This document shows, in pieces, positions 17,937 through 26,962 of a stretch of DNA of 64,000 nt. Every line of letters begins with the position of its first letter. The stretch's first letter is position 1. A model generated the notes under the pieces. It made no database searches and had not been told where the DNA came from. It was given only the letters and a program-made list of their open reading frames with translations. The position numbers and the translations under genes were made by a program. This DNA comes from Candidatus Flexicrinis proximus. GTDB taxonomy: Bacteria; Chloroflexota; Anaerolineae; Aggregatilineales; Phototrophicaceae. The stretch lies in NCBI GenBank assembly GCA_016712885.1, contig JADJQF010000003.1, forward strand, positions 620,001 to 684,000, read 5' to 3'.

Positions 17937-20435
17937 CTACCTTTGCCGACGAAGACGAAGACTATTACTTACAACGAAGATCGACGACGTCGCCATAGCC
18001 CCAGCCGCCAGCATCGGCACCAGAGCGCCGGCCATTGCGACCGGGATCAGGATGATGTTGTAGATAAACGCCCAGAACAGGTTCTGGTAAATCGTGCGCA
18101 TGGTCGCGCGGCTGAGACTTATTGCGCGCGCCACACCACGCAGATCGCCGCTGACGAGCGTCACGTCCGAGGCTTCCATCGCGATATCAGTGCCGGTACC
18201 GATGGCAATCCCGACATTGGCCTGCGCCAACGCAGGGGCGTCGTTGATTCCGTCACCGACCATTGCCACACGTTTCCCCTCGTCTTGCAGTCGCTTTACG
18301 ACTTCGACTTTGTGACTCGGCAATACCTCCGCCATGACACGGTCGATACCGACTTCACGCGCAATTGCCTGAGCCGTAAGCTCGTTATCGCCGGTGATCA
18401 TCACGACGTCGAGTCCCTGATCGCGCAACGCCGCTATTGCCTCGCGCGAACCCTCTTTGACCGTGTCTGCGATACCGATGATGCCAGACAACACGCCGTT
18501 AACGAGCGTCAGAACAACAGTACGTGCCCGCGCCTGGATTGCTGTGATCTGTGCTTCATGGGCGGCCAAATCATGACCCTGCTCGCGAATAAAGCGCGGG
18601 CTGCCGACCGACAACGTGAGCCCGTTGAGCGTTGCTCGCACACCGCGGCCGGATTCCGCCTCAAAAGACTCCGGCTGAGCCAGTTCGATCCCGCGTTCCT
18701 GCGCAGCACGCACAATAGCCTGTCCCAACGGATGTTCGCTCCCACGTTCGGCAGTCGCCGTCAGGCGTAGCAGGTCTGCCTCAGCCATACCGTTCAGCGT
18801 TATCACGTCAGTCACGTTCGGCTCTCCGCGCGTGATCGTACCCGTCTTGTCTAGCGCGATGACCTGAATGTGCTTAGCGCTCTCAAGCGCCTCACTGCTT
18901 TTAAACAAGATGCCCATTTCAGCACCACGGCCGGTGCCGACCATGATCGCAGTTGGCGTCGCCAAACCCAGCGCACATGGGCAGGCGATGACCAGCACGG
19001 CGACGGCATTGACCATTGCCGCCGTAAATCCGACTTGCCCAATGACCAGCCAACCAAGGAACGTCAGCGCCGCAAGCACCAGTACGATCGGGACGAAGAC
19101 ACCGGAAACTTGATCGGCGATGCGTTGGATGGGTGCTTTTGATCCCTGCGCCTGTTCGACCAGCCGCACGATTTGCGCGAGCGCCGTTTCCGCACCGACA
19201 CGCCGCGCCTCGATCACCAGCCGCCCTGCTTGTTGATGGTCGCGCCAATCACTTCGCTACCAGTCTGTTTGTTGACCGGCAGGCTCTCGCCCGTGAGCAT
19301 CGATTCGTCGACGGACGAGCGTCCTTCCATGACGATCCCGTCGACCGGTACGCGCTCACCGGGACGAACGATCAAAAGCATCGCCAATCACGACGTCGTC
19401 GATTGCGACTTCGACTTCTTTACCATCGCGCAGCAGTGTGGCTGTCTTGGGTGCCAGCCCCATCAGCTTCATGATCGCTTCGCTCGTGCGGCCTTTTGCG
19501 CGGGCTTCGAGCAGCTTGCCGAGCGTGATCAGCGTCAGGATCACCGCCGATGTCTCGAAATAGACGTGACTCCCGACTCCGGTCAGGCTCAGGACAATGC
19601 CGGCCAGAACGAAGATGCTGTACAGATACGCCGCCCACGAACCCAGCGCGATGAGCGTATCCATGTTGGTAACGCCATTTCGCGCCGCCTTCCACGCGCC
19701 GACGGTGTACTGCCGGCCGACGATGAATTGCACAGGCGTCGCCAACGCGAAGAACAGGAACGGGAAACCGCTCCACAGCAGCCAGTCGAGCGCAGGCGTG
19801 GGACCGGCCATCCCGCCTGACAGGATCATGCCATCCATTGATGTGCCCATGAAGCTGGCCATGTACAGGTCGCGCGCCATACTGACCACAAACAGCGGGA
19901 TCGTGAAGGCCGCGCCGATCAGCACCATGCGCCGCTGCCGGTCAATTTCAGCCTGACGGGCTGCGCGTTCCGCGTCTTCCGGCACATCGGCGTTTGAGAG
20001 ATCCAGCACGCCGTACCCCGCCTTTTCCACGGCTTTGATCAGGTCACCGCGACGCACAACATTGGGCAGATACTGCACCGTCGCCTTTTCGGTAGCGAGG
20101 TTGACGACAACATCCAGCACACCCTGCTGCTTACGGATAGCGCGTTCGACATTGGCGGAACAACTCGCACAGGTCATCCCTGTGATCGGCAGTTCAATTC
20201 TAGCCGTCGCAATTCCATATCCAGCACCCTTGATGCGCTCGATCAATTGCGGAACGGCAATCGCCGACGGATCAAATTGAACGCTGGCGCGTTCGGTTGC
20301 CAGGTTGACGTTCACAGAACCGACGCCATCTGTTTTGTTCAGCGCGCGCTCGACGTTTCGGACACAACTCGCACAGGTCATGCCTGTGATCGGTAATTCA
20401 ATGAGCTTGAGCTGATGCAAAGGCGTTTCCGACAT
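17937..20435 (-). CDS. copA: Cu(I)-exporting P1B-type ATPase CopA, two frameshifts
   Basis: Pumps Cu(I) out of the cytoplasm. From the ATG at 20435 there are two N-terminal HMA domains, each with GMTCASC, then membrane helices and the actuator region. Near 19375 and 19220 one-base shifts interrupt the frame; between them the translation is VRPGERVPVDG and MLTGESLPVNK (the TGES loop). Downstream are ACPCALG (metal site in the membrane), DKTGT (phosphorylated Asp), SEHPLG and GDGINDAPAL, then FIYNIILIP and MATSSIFVVSNSL, the copper-type signatures of the last helices. About 830 aa, as expected. An operator site lies 66-81 bp upstream. Confidence 0.9.
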
Positions 20436-20477
20436 TATTTGCTCCTGTTTGGATCTGAATGCCCTACAGTATCTAGC

Positions 20478-20516
20478 TTACCTGAGTGCTAAGCAAGCCA
20501 TGCGCTAAATGGCGCG
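20478..20516. promoter_or_regulatory. 7-2-7 palindrome upstream of copA
   Basis: TGCGCTA-AA-TGGCGCG (20501-20516) upstream of the copA start at 20435. A weaker copy, TTACCTG-AG-TGCTAAG (20478-20493), is centred 23 bp away, on the gene side. Confidence 0.65.
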
Positions 20517-20609
20517 AGTCTTGCCTTCTTAAATCGTGAGCATCCTGTCACCCGGAACAGAACACCTGTCGAGCGCGATCTGAATGTGGGTCGCACTCAA
20601 TGTATGTGC

Positions 20610-22871
20610 TCAGTTTGCCGAGGTTAAGTCGATGCGTCTGAGTAGCTGGGCATTGATCGAGACGATCACGGTGCTCAGCGTCATGAATACAGCGCCAACT
20701 GCTGGGTCAAGCACGATGCCAAATGGGGCAAGCACACCCATTGCCAGCGGAATAGCGACGATGTTATAGCCTGTTGCCCAGAACAGATTCTGGATCATCT
20801 TGCGATAAGTCGCTCTGCTCAGGCGAATAATCTTGACGATGTCGAGAGGGTTTGACCTTACCAGGATGATCCCTGCGCTCTCGATCGCGACGTCAGTTCC
20901 CGCTCCGATTGCGATGCCCACATCTGCCGTCAGTAGTGCGGGTGCGTCATTCACACCGTCCCCGACCATTGCGACTTTACTACCGTCGCGTTGCAGTTCG
21001 CGCACTTTTTCCGCTTTGTGTTCAGGCAGCACTTGGGCGAAGTACGTGTCAATTTCCAGTTGCTTCGCTACCGCTTTTGCGACCGCATCACTGTCGCCTG
21101 TAAGCATCGCCACCTTCAAGCCCAGATAGTGCAATTGGCGCACTGCCTCAAAGCTCTCTTCGCGGATGACGTCTGCAATCGCGAACGACGCTATAACGCG
21201 TTGTGCATTGGCTAGGTAGATCACTGACTGACCAGCATCCTCGGCCGCCTGTTTGGCTGCCTTCAGCGCTTCTGGCACGCTCCAGCCTTGTTGGTCCAGA
21301 AGACTGGGCCCGCCAACGAAATACTCGACGCCGTCAACGACTGCTTTTACGCCACGCCCAGCGATGCTTTCGAAGCCGCTGACCGCCGCCGTCTGCACTT
21401 TCTGCTGCTTTGCATAATCGCGAATTGCATGGGCGATCATATGCTCGCTGTCGCCTTCAATCCCTGCCGCAATACGGAGCGCGTCTTGCTCAGAGATGCC
21501 GTCTAATGACAGACTTACAACACCCTGTTCACCTTTTGTTAGGGTGCCGGTTTTATCGAAGATGATGTAATTCAGGTCCTTGGCGCTTTCCAGCGCAATC
21601 CGTTTGCGGACCAGAAGTCCATTACGCGCCGAAAGCGTTGTCGAGATAGCAACGACCAACGGCACCGCAAGCCCAAGTGCGTGTGGGCATGCGATCACGA
21701 GAACGGTGACCATACTTCTCACCGCGTCCGGGATGCTACCAGTGATGAGAAGCCAGCCTACCAGTGTCAGTGCGCCAGCTACTATCGCGATAATGGTAAG
21801 GTAGAAGGCCGCGCGCTGTGCAAGCGTCTGTGCACGAGACTGGCTCTTTTGCGCATCCTCAACCAACCGCATGATGCCTGCAAGAGCCGTCCCATCGCCT
21901 ACTTGCGTGATTTCTACGCGCAGCGACCCAGATCCGTTGACTGTCCCGCCGATAACTTGCACACCTGGATTTTTGTCAACCGGACGGCTTTCGCCGGTGA
22001 TCATCGCTTCATTGACTTTGCTGTTTCCTTCAACGACCTGACCATCGGCAGGAACACCTGCGCCAGGCCGGATGAGGACGCGGTCGCCAACTTGAAGCTG
22101 ATTGATGGTAACGACCTCAGTCTGGCCGTCAGGCAAAATGCGTTCAGCGGTATCTGGGAGCAGTTTCGCCAGTTCGCGCAGCGCACCCTGCGCCTGCCCG
22201 ACACTACGCAGTTCGATCCAATGACCGAGCAGCATCACCGTGATTAGCGAGGCCAGCTCCCAAAAGAAGTCCATGGCTACCCCCATCGCGTCGTGCGGGG
22301 GGAACAAGAATACAGCGACGCTATAGACATATGCTGTCGTAATTGCGAGCGAGATCAGCGTCATCATGCCAGGCTGCCGCTGTGCAACTTCCTGCCGTGC
22401 CATGCTTAGAAACGGCAGTCCGCCATAGAAGAAGACAATGGATCCGACGATTGGTGCAATCAGCTCGCTGCCGGGAAAGACGGGCATCGTGAAGCCGAGC
22501 CACTGCTGTACTATCGGCGAATATAAGATGACAAGGATCGTCAGCGGCAGCGTGACAAAGAAGCGATTGCGCATCGTTGTCAGATGTCCCTCGTGCATCA
22601 CACCGTGTCCGGCATGAGCGCCATGTCCGACATTATGGTCGTGACTGTCGGGCATCTTGTCCGATTCGCGCTGATCGTTGCTGCGGTGATTCGGCTGAGG
22701 TGTTTGTGAAGCCTCGCGTTCAATTGGAGCGGCGTGATGCTCGTGTTTCACGTGATCCGTATGGCTAGTACCGTGCCCAGATGTGTCTTTACCAGGGTGA
22801 TGATGGCTGTGATCTGTGTGTTGAACGCCATTTGTACCTGAGAGGCCGGGATTCTGTGGAGAATCGTTCAT
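20610..22871 (-). CDS. copB: CopB-type copper-transporting P1B ATPase (CPH motif)
   Basis: A 753-aa intact ATPase. Instead of HMA domains it has a roughly 100-residue His-rich N-terminus (HTDHSHHHPG and similar), which binds copper. The core has MITGESRPV, the transmembrane ACPHALGLA (CPH rather than CPC, typical of CopB), DKTGTLTKGE, SEHMIA (Met where Pro is usual) and GDGVNDAPALLTADVGIA. CPH pumps usually export copper, possibly Cu(II) or Ag. It lies downstream of the cytochrome c gene on the same strand with a gap of about 120 bp, so both probably share the operator at 23532-23572. Confidence 0.92.
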   Translation of the reverse strand: MNDSPQNPGLSGTNGVQHTDHSHHHPGKDTSGHGTSHTDHVKHEHHAAPIEREASQTPQPNHRSNDQRESDKMPDSHDHNVGHGAHAGHGVMHEGHLTTMRNRFFVTLPLTILVILYSPIVQQWLGFTMPVFPGSELIAPIVGSIVFFYGGLPFLSMARQEVAQRQPGMMTLISLAITTAYVYSVAVFLFPPHDAMGVAMDFFWELASLITVMLLGHWIELRSVGQAQGALRELAKLLPDTAERILPDGQTEVVTINQLQVGDRVLIRPGAGVPADGQVVEGNSKVNEAMITGESRPVDKNPGVQVIGGTVNGSGSLRVEITQVGDGTALAGIMRLVEDAQKSQSRAQTLAQRAAFYLTIIAIVAGALTLVGWLLITGSIPDAVRSMVTVLVIACPHALGLAVPLVVAISTTLSARNGLLVRKRIALESAKDLNYIIFDKTGTLTKGEQGVVSLSLDGISEQDALRIAAGIEGDSEHMIAHAIRDYAKQQKVQTAAVSGFESIAGRGVKAVVDGVEYFVGGPSLLDQQGWSVPEALKAAKQAAEDAGQSVIYLANAQRVIASFAIADVIREESFEAVRQLHYLGLKVAMLTGDSDAVAKAVAKQLEIDTYFAQVLPEHKAEKVRELQRDGSKVAMVGDGVNDAPALLTADVGIAIGAGTDVAIESAGIILVRSNPLDIVKIIRLSRATYRKMIQNLFWATGYNIVAIPLAMGVLAPFGIVLDPAVGAVFMTLSTVIVSINAQLLRRIDLTSAN

Positions 22872-22989
22872 TAGTCGTCCTTGCCGCTAATCGACTCATT
22901 AACTGCACTCATTCTAGTGCTGACGGGTATTCAGCCGAATGCGTCAAATAGCCTGATTATTCCGGTAGAAAACTATTTTGCCCTCAGGT

Positions 22990-23451
22990 TTAGTCGGCCG
23001 CGTCTGTGCGCTGCTGTTGATAGAGCCGCTGGTCATCTGTCCATAGCGTCTTGATGTAGCCAATGACGGCCACAATTTGTTCGTCCGAAAGCTGTTCCCC
23101 GAAGGCCGGCATGGAATAGAACACATCGGGGTCACCCATCCCGCCCTGTTGTACATAGCGGAAGAGCAGCGCATCGTCATGATGCCACGAGTGTCCGACT
23201 TCATTTTGTGGCGGAGCGCCATAGCGGCCTGTTTCGTCAGGCATCAGGGGGTCGTCAGGAAATTGCCCTTGGCCTTCACTGCCGTGACAGAAAGCGCAGA
23301 ACTGCAGGTAAATTTGCTGCCCTTCCTGCACCACTGCGCTATCGATCGTGTCCCCCTCAAAAGTCACCGGTACGGAGTTTGCGTTGCAGGCGGTTGCCAC
23401 CACCCCTAAGAACATCAGAGTCAAAAACATTCGAATTCGAAATCTGTTCAT
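22990..23451 (-). CDS. Cytochrome c lipoprotein
   Basis: A small monohaem cytochrome c (about 153 aa). The ATG at 23451 is chosen because it begins a lipoprotein signal peptide (MNRFRIRMFLTLMFL, lipobox VATAC). The haem motif is FCAFCHGSEGQG at about residues 57-68, and the distal Met lies in FYSMPAFGEQLSDEQI. The domain is close to that fused to the CuA protein at 11.5 kb. It is the first gene before copB under a double operator. It may accept electrons from the multicopper oxidase or CuA proteins outside the membrane. Confidence 0.85.
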   Translation of the reverse strand: MNRFRIRMFLTLMFLGVVATACNANSVPVTFEGDTIDSAVVQEGQQIYLQFCAFCHGSEGQGQFPDDPLMPDETGRYGAPPQNEVGHSWHHDDALLFRYVQQGGMGDPDVFYSMPAFGEQLSDEQIVAVIGYIKTLWTDDQRLYQQQRTDAAD

Positions 23452-23531
23452 TTCAGCCACCTGTTTGGTTAAATCGGACATTTGCCGGTCGAGTCGTCTA
23501 ATCAAGATATCGATAACTTTTCCCTTTGCTA

Positions 23532-23572
23532 TACGCCAAATGGCCTACTCGCTTAACAGGCTAAGTGGCGCA
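23532..23572. promoter_or_regulatory. Tandem 7-2-7 palindromes upstream of cytochrome c/copB
   Basis: TACGCCA-AA-TGGCCTA (23532-23547) and CAGGCTA-AG-TGGCGCA (23557-23572), centres 25 bp apart. They lie 81-121 bp before the cytochrome gene and about 270 bp before the divergent DUF305 gene, and might serve both. Confidence 0.7.
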
Positions 23573-23837
23573 TTGCACTTCTTGCTGGAAGAACTACTAT
23601 CACTTTTCATGGGACCTTGTCTGACCTTGGAAGTAATCGATGAGGTTCCCACGGCTTGACAGGGGAATTGACGTCACTCTGGTGCTGTAATACTTGAACT
23701 TAACACGTTTATGGCATCTTGAAGCGATTGTCGACCAAGCACTTGAACCACATCCAAAGTGCGGCAGCAGCAAAACACTTTTGCCGGTGCAAATCTCTTG
23801 TCATTGCCTTTTCGTTTCGCACATAAGGGAGGTTGTG

Positions 23838-24482
23838 GTGAAGAAGAATTCGTTGATCGTTGGCTTGATAGCGCTAGTACTGATAGTCTTTTCGATGCCT
23901 GCTGTCTTGGCTGACGGCCCAGTTGATAGTCGCGCTGGCCGCGCCGAAGTCCGTTACATGGAAGGCATGATGGACCATCACCAAATGGCGGTGGATATGG
24001 GGAATGATTGTCTCGTCAAAGCCTCGTCCGAAAGCCTGAAAGCCATGTGTCAGGCCATCATTGAGGCACAAACTGCCGAGATCGTGCAGCTACAAGAAGG
24101 ACTTCTGAGTTGGTACAACGTCCAGTACGCGCCGATGCCTATGACAGCCATGATGGAAATGATGGACATGATGGAAACGATGGATGGAATGGGCGGCATG
24201 GACCACAGCGGTATGGCCGGGATGCCGTACACTGACCCGCCGATGATGATGGGCATGATGGCCGGTCTGAATCGCCTCGAAGGCAGCCAGTACGATATCG
24301 CGTGGGCAGAATCGATGATCGATCATCACGACGACGCTATTCATATGTCCGAACGCCTATTGGCACGCGTTCCGGAGAGCGAAGGACATGAAAACCTGCG
24401 CAGGTTTGCTCAGCAGGTCATCGACGACCAGACCGCTGAAATCGCGGCATTGGAAAATATGTTGACAGAATTCGCCGGATAA
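23838..24482 (+). CDS. DUF305 exported copper-binding-type protein
   Basis: A 214-aa secreted protein. The GTG at 23838 is chosen because AGGGAGG precedes it and a signal peptide follows directly (KKNSLIVGLIALVLIVFS, cleavage near VLADG). Two halves each carry the DUF305 His/Met pattern: YMEGMMDHHQMAVDM and ESMIDHHDDAIHM, each ending in a QTAEI(V/A)xL helix. Between them is a Met-rich stretch (MMEMMDMMETMDGMGGMDH). DUF305 proteins are periplasmic four-helix bundles linked to copper handling; Met/His composition fits Cu(I) binding. A hairpin follows the stop. Confidence 0.85.
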   Translation: MKKNSLIVGLIALVLIVFSMPAVLADGPVDSRAGRAEVRYMEGMMDHHQMAVDMGNDCLVKASSESLKAMCQAIIEAQTAEIVQLQEGLLSWYNVQYAPMPMTAMMEMMDMMETMDGMGGMDHSGMAGMPYTDPPMMMGMMAGLNRLEGSQYDIAWAESMIDHHDDAIHMSERLLARVPESEGHENLRRFAQQVIDDQTAEIAALENMLTEFAG

Positions 24483-24498
24483 CCTGGCCGATAAAGGA

Positions 24499-24525
24499 GA
24501 GGATACGGGACCATCCCGTATCCTC
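24499..24525 (+). terminator. Hairpin after the DUF305 gene
   Basis: GAGGATACGGGA (24499-24510), loop CCA, TCCCGTATCCTC (24514-24525): a perfect 12-bp stem 16 bp after the stop. No strong T-run follows. From 24526 to 24755 only a half-site TGGCGAA (near 24703) was noticed. Confidence 0.65.
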
Positions 24526-24755
24526 ACTGGTCCTCCTGCTATAGATGTTTTACTGATCTCAAGGAGCTTGATTTAAAAGAGAGGGTCGGATGGCACTCCT
24601 CATTTCCAATCAATCACCAGCTCGAAACCGATAAATCAGAGTGTGTCCATAACTGTCTCAATTATTCGAGTTTGTGCCATGAAAACAGTTTCTATGATAT
24701 TTTGGCGAATAGTCCATTGTTGGTCGGGTAGAGTACGGAATAGATTGCATACCTC

Positions 24756-25412
24756 ATGGCAATTCGAGTAATACTTGCAGATGACCATGCCGTCGTGCGT
24801 AAGGGCATTCGGGATTTTTTAGAGGAAGATCCGGGGATTGAAGTCATAGCCGAGGCGGGTGACGGCGCGAAAGTCAAAGAACTCATCCTCACGATGGAAC
24901 CGGACGTTGTTGTACTCGATGTGCGCATGCCAGAGGCAACCGGAATTGAAGTGACTAGTTGGATCCGGGAGCAAAGTCTACCGGTCCGAGTGCTTATCCT
25001 AAGTGCCTATGACGACGACGTGTTCATTGTGGCCGCGCTGAAGGCGGGGGCAAATGGATATGTTTTGAAAAGTGCCGAGGCTGAAGAGATTACAGCAGCG
25101 GTCCGCGCGGTCTACAATGATCAAGCAGCGCTCACACCGGATATCGCCCGAAAACTTATGACGTATATGTCGAGAGGCGAACAAAGTGAATCCGCTGTCG
25201 AGCCGCTCAGTGACCGTGAACGTGAGGTCCTTCAGTTGGCCGCCGTCGGTCTGACAAATCGAGCAATCGGGATGAAATTGGCGATCAGCGATCGAACAGT
25301 ACAAGGCCATCTTGCCAGTATCTATGCCAAGTTCCATGTAGGAAGCCGTACGGAAGCTGTGACAAAGGGCCTGCAGTTTGCGATTATTCACTTGCCCGAG
25401 TCCAACGAGTGA
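24756..25412 (+). CDS. NarL/FixJ-family response regulator
   Basis: A 218-aa DNA-binding regulator. The receiver domain has the acidic pair LADDH (residues 9-10), the phospho-acceptor Asp55 in VVVLDVRMPE, Thr/Ser in LILSAYD and the conserved Lys in GYVLKSA. The LuxR-type helix-turn-helix reads LSDREREVLQLAAVGLTN, then ISDRTVQGHLASIYAKFHV. It overlaps the following kinase gene as GTGA. It is the only complete DNA-binding response regulator in the copper region, so it is the best candidate for the NarL-like 7-2-7 operators there. Confidence 0.93.
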   Translation: MAIRVILADDHAVVRKGIRDFLEEDPGIEVIAEAGDGAKVKELILTMEPDVVVLDVRMPEATGIEVTSWIREQSLPVRVLILSAYDDDVFIVAALKAGANGYVLKSAEAEEITAAVRAVYNDQAALTPDIARKLMTYMSRGEQSESAVEPLSDREREVLQLAAVGLTNRAIGMKLAISDRTVQGHLASIYAKFHVGSRTEAVTKGLQFAIIHLPESNE

Positions 25413-26812
25413 AGCTATTTCGCTTTCCGATCAGCTTGCACGGTCTGCGTGTACAAGTGCTGCTGTGGACTGTCCTTCCGCTCATAATTTTCCTGCTGGT
25501 CTTTTCATTAAGTGGGGTCAGTAGCCACCAGAATCTGATGCGCGCGCTAGCGGCCGAAGAGAATTCGCGACTTGTCGTTGCGCTGACTGAACTGATTGCT
25601 GTGCAGGTGGAAAATGTTGCACTGAGGACAGGTATTCCCGTCGCGGAAGTCGACATCGGGATGTTGGACCTAGAACGGCTTCTGCGGCTAGATCACGAAG
25701 ATGCCATCAGTACGGTTGTGCTGCTGGATGGTCGGGGGAGAATGCTATTCCAGTACGGCGATAATGCTTTTGAGGGGGCCCCCATTCCTCAGGAAGTGAA
25801 TGAACTTGCGTTGCGACGTGAAGTAGACGTTCTATTCACGTCACCGCACGGCGATGTCGTCGCTTATGCACCAGTGCCGAATACAGAATGGTTACTCATC
25901 ATTCGCGAATCTTGGCATTCGCTCACCGCGCCGCTCATTCGCTACGAACAGGTTGTACCGTTCATCCTGTTTTTCGCCACGGCTGTATCACTGTTGATCC
26001 TCTTTTTCGGTATTCACTATCTGGTAACTCCGCTGCGTAAGCTTAGTCTACGTGCCGTTCAAATCGGTCAGGGTGAATTCGCGGCCTCTGATCGAGCGCG
26101 CGGCGGCGTGAAGGAGATCGCCGATCTCAATATCGCGTTAGACGATATGGCACGCCGCATCCAGAATTATCAATCGGCGCTACACGATTACGTTGGCGCG
26201 GTGACGAAGGCGCAAGAGGAAGAACGCGCACGGGTGGCGCGCGAACTGCACGACGAAACAGTACAAACGCTGATCGCGCTAGGCCATAAGGCACAGATGG
26301 TGCAGCGAAATTTCAACCGCGATCCGGCTGTGGCAGACGAGCGGCTTACTGAGCTTCGACTGATGATCGCGCACGCGGTTGACGAGGTGCGCCGCTTTAG
26401 CAGTGCCTTGCATCCTCACTACCTCGAAGAATTGGGACTGACCAGCGCATTAGAAATGCTCGCGCGCGAGGCGAAGGCAAGCTTCAACTCAATCGGTTTG
26501 CCACTTCGCCTGATGCCAGACAAAGAGCTGACCGTTTATCGCGTTGCACAAGAAGCACTCAACAACGGACGTCGACACGCGCAGGCAGAGGCTATTGAAA
26601 TTAATCTCGAATACCAGAGAGACAAAGTGATATTGAGTATTTGCGATAACGGCGTCGGATTCATAGTCCCGGACTATTTTTACGATTTGACGCGCACAGG
26701 GCACTTCGGCCTGATCGGTATGCGCGAACGCGTACAACTTATCGGTGGACGGCTCAATGTCGCTTCTGAACCCGGTCACGGAACACGCGTAACACTCACT
26801 GTTGCTTCCTAG
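25409..26812 (+). CDS. Sensor histidine kinase (HisKA_3 type)
   Basis: Partner of the preceding regulator, 467 aa. Two membrane helices (about 15-35 and 181-205) enclose an extracytoplasmic sensor of about 145 residues with no recognised ligand motif. A HAMP domain follows, then RVARELHDETVQTLIALGHK with phospho-acceptor His281, and an ATPase domain with EALNNGRRHAQA, CDNGVGF and FGLIGMRERV. The closing GHGTRVTLTV is standard. The GTG start sits within the regulator's stop. Sensing of periplasmic copper or redox state is inferred from context only. Confidence 0.92.
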   Translation: MKLFRFPISLHGLRVQVLLWTVLPLIIFLLVFSLSGVSSHQNLMRALAAEENSRLVVALTELIAVQVENVALRTGIPVAEVDIGMLDLERLLRLDHEDAISTVVLLDGRGRMLFQYGDNAFEGAPIPQEVNELALRREVDVLFTSPHGDVVAYAPVPNTEWLLIIRESWHSLTAPLIRYEQVVPFILFFATAVSLLILFFGIHYLVTPLRKLSLRAVQIGQGEFAASDRARGGVKEIADLNIALDDMARRIQNYQSALHDYVGAVTKAQEEERARVARELHDETVQTLIALGHKAQMVQRNFNRDPAVADERLTELRLMIAHAVDEVRRFSSALHPHYLEELGLTSALEMLAREAKASFNSIGLPLRLMPDKELTVYRVAQEALNNGRRHAQAEAIEINLEYQRDKVILSICDNGVGFIVPDYFYDLTRTGHFGLIGMRERVQLIGGRLNVASEPGHGTRVTLTVAS

Positions 26813-26827
26813 CTCCGATAGCTGTAC

Positions 26828-26866
26828 CCCGCTGTTTGGCCTATCGCATATACGCTGAAGAGCGCA
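26828..26866. promoter_or_regulatory. Tandem 7-2-7 sites upstream of the multicopper oxidase gene
   Basis: CCCGCTG-TT-TGGCCTA (26828-26843) and TACGCTG-AA-GAGCGCA (26851-26866), centres 23 bp apart, 97-135 bp upstream of the start codon at 26963. Confidence 0.65.
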
Positions 26867-26962
26867 TTTCCTTGAATGCAGGTTGCTCTATGCTAAAGGA
26901 CAGGCTGATCTCGAGCCACGTTCGTTCAAACTGTTTTGACCCGGTACAGGGGGAAGGTCATT

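Noticed and set aside
17754..18770. Long plus-strand frame of 338 codons
   Set aside because: Lies antisense to copA, whose translation has all P-type ATPase motifs; the plus-strand product is Arg/His/Asp-rich without any domain.
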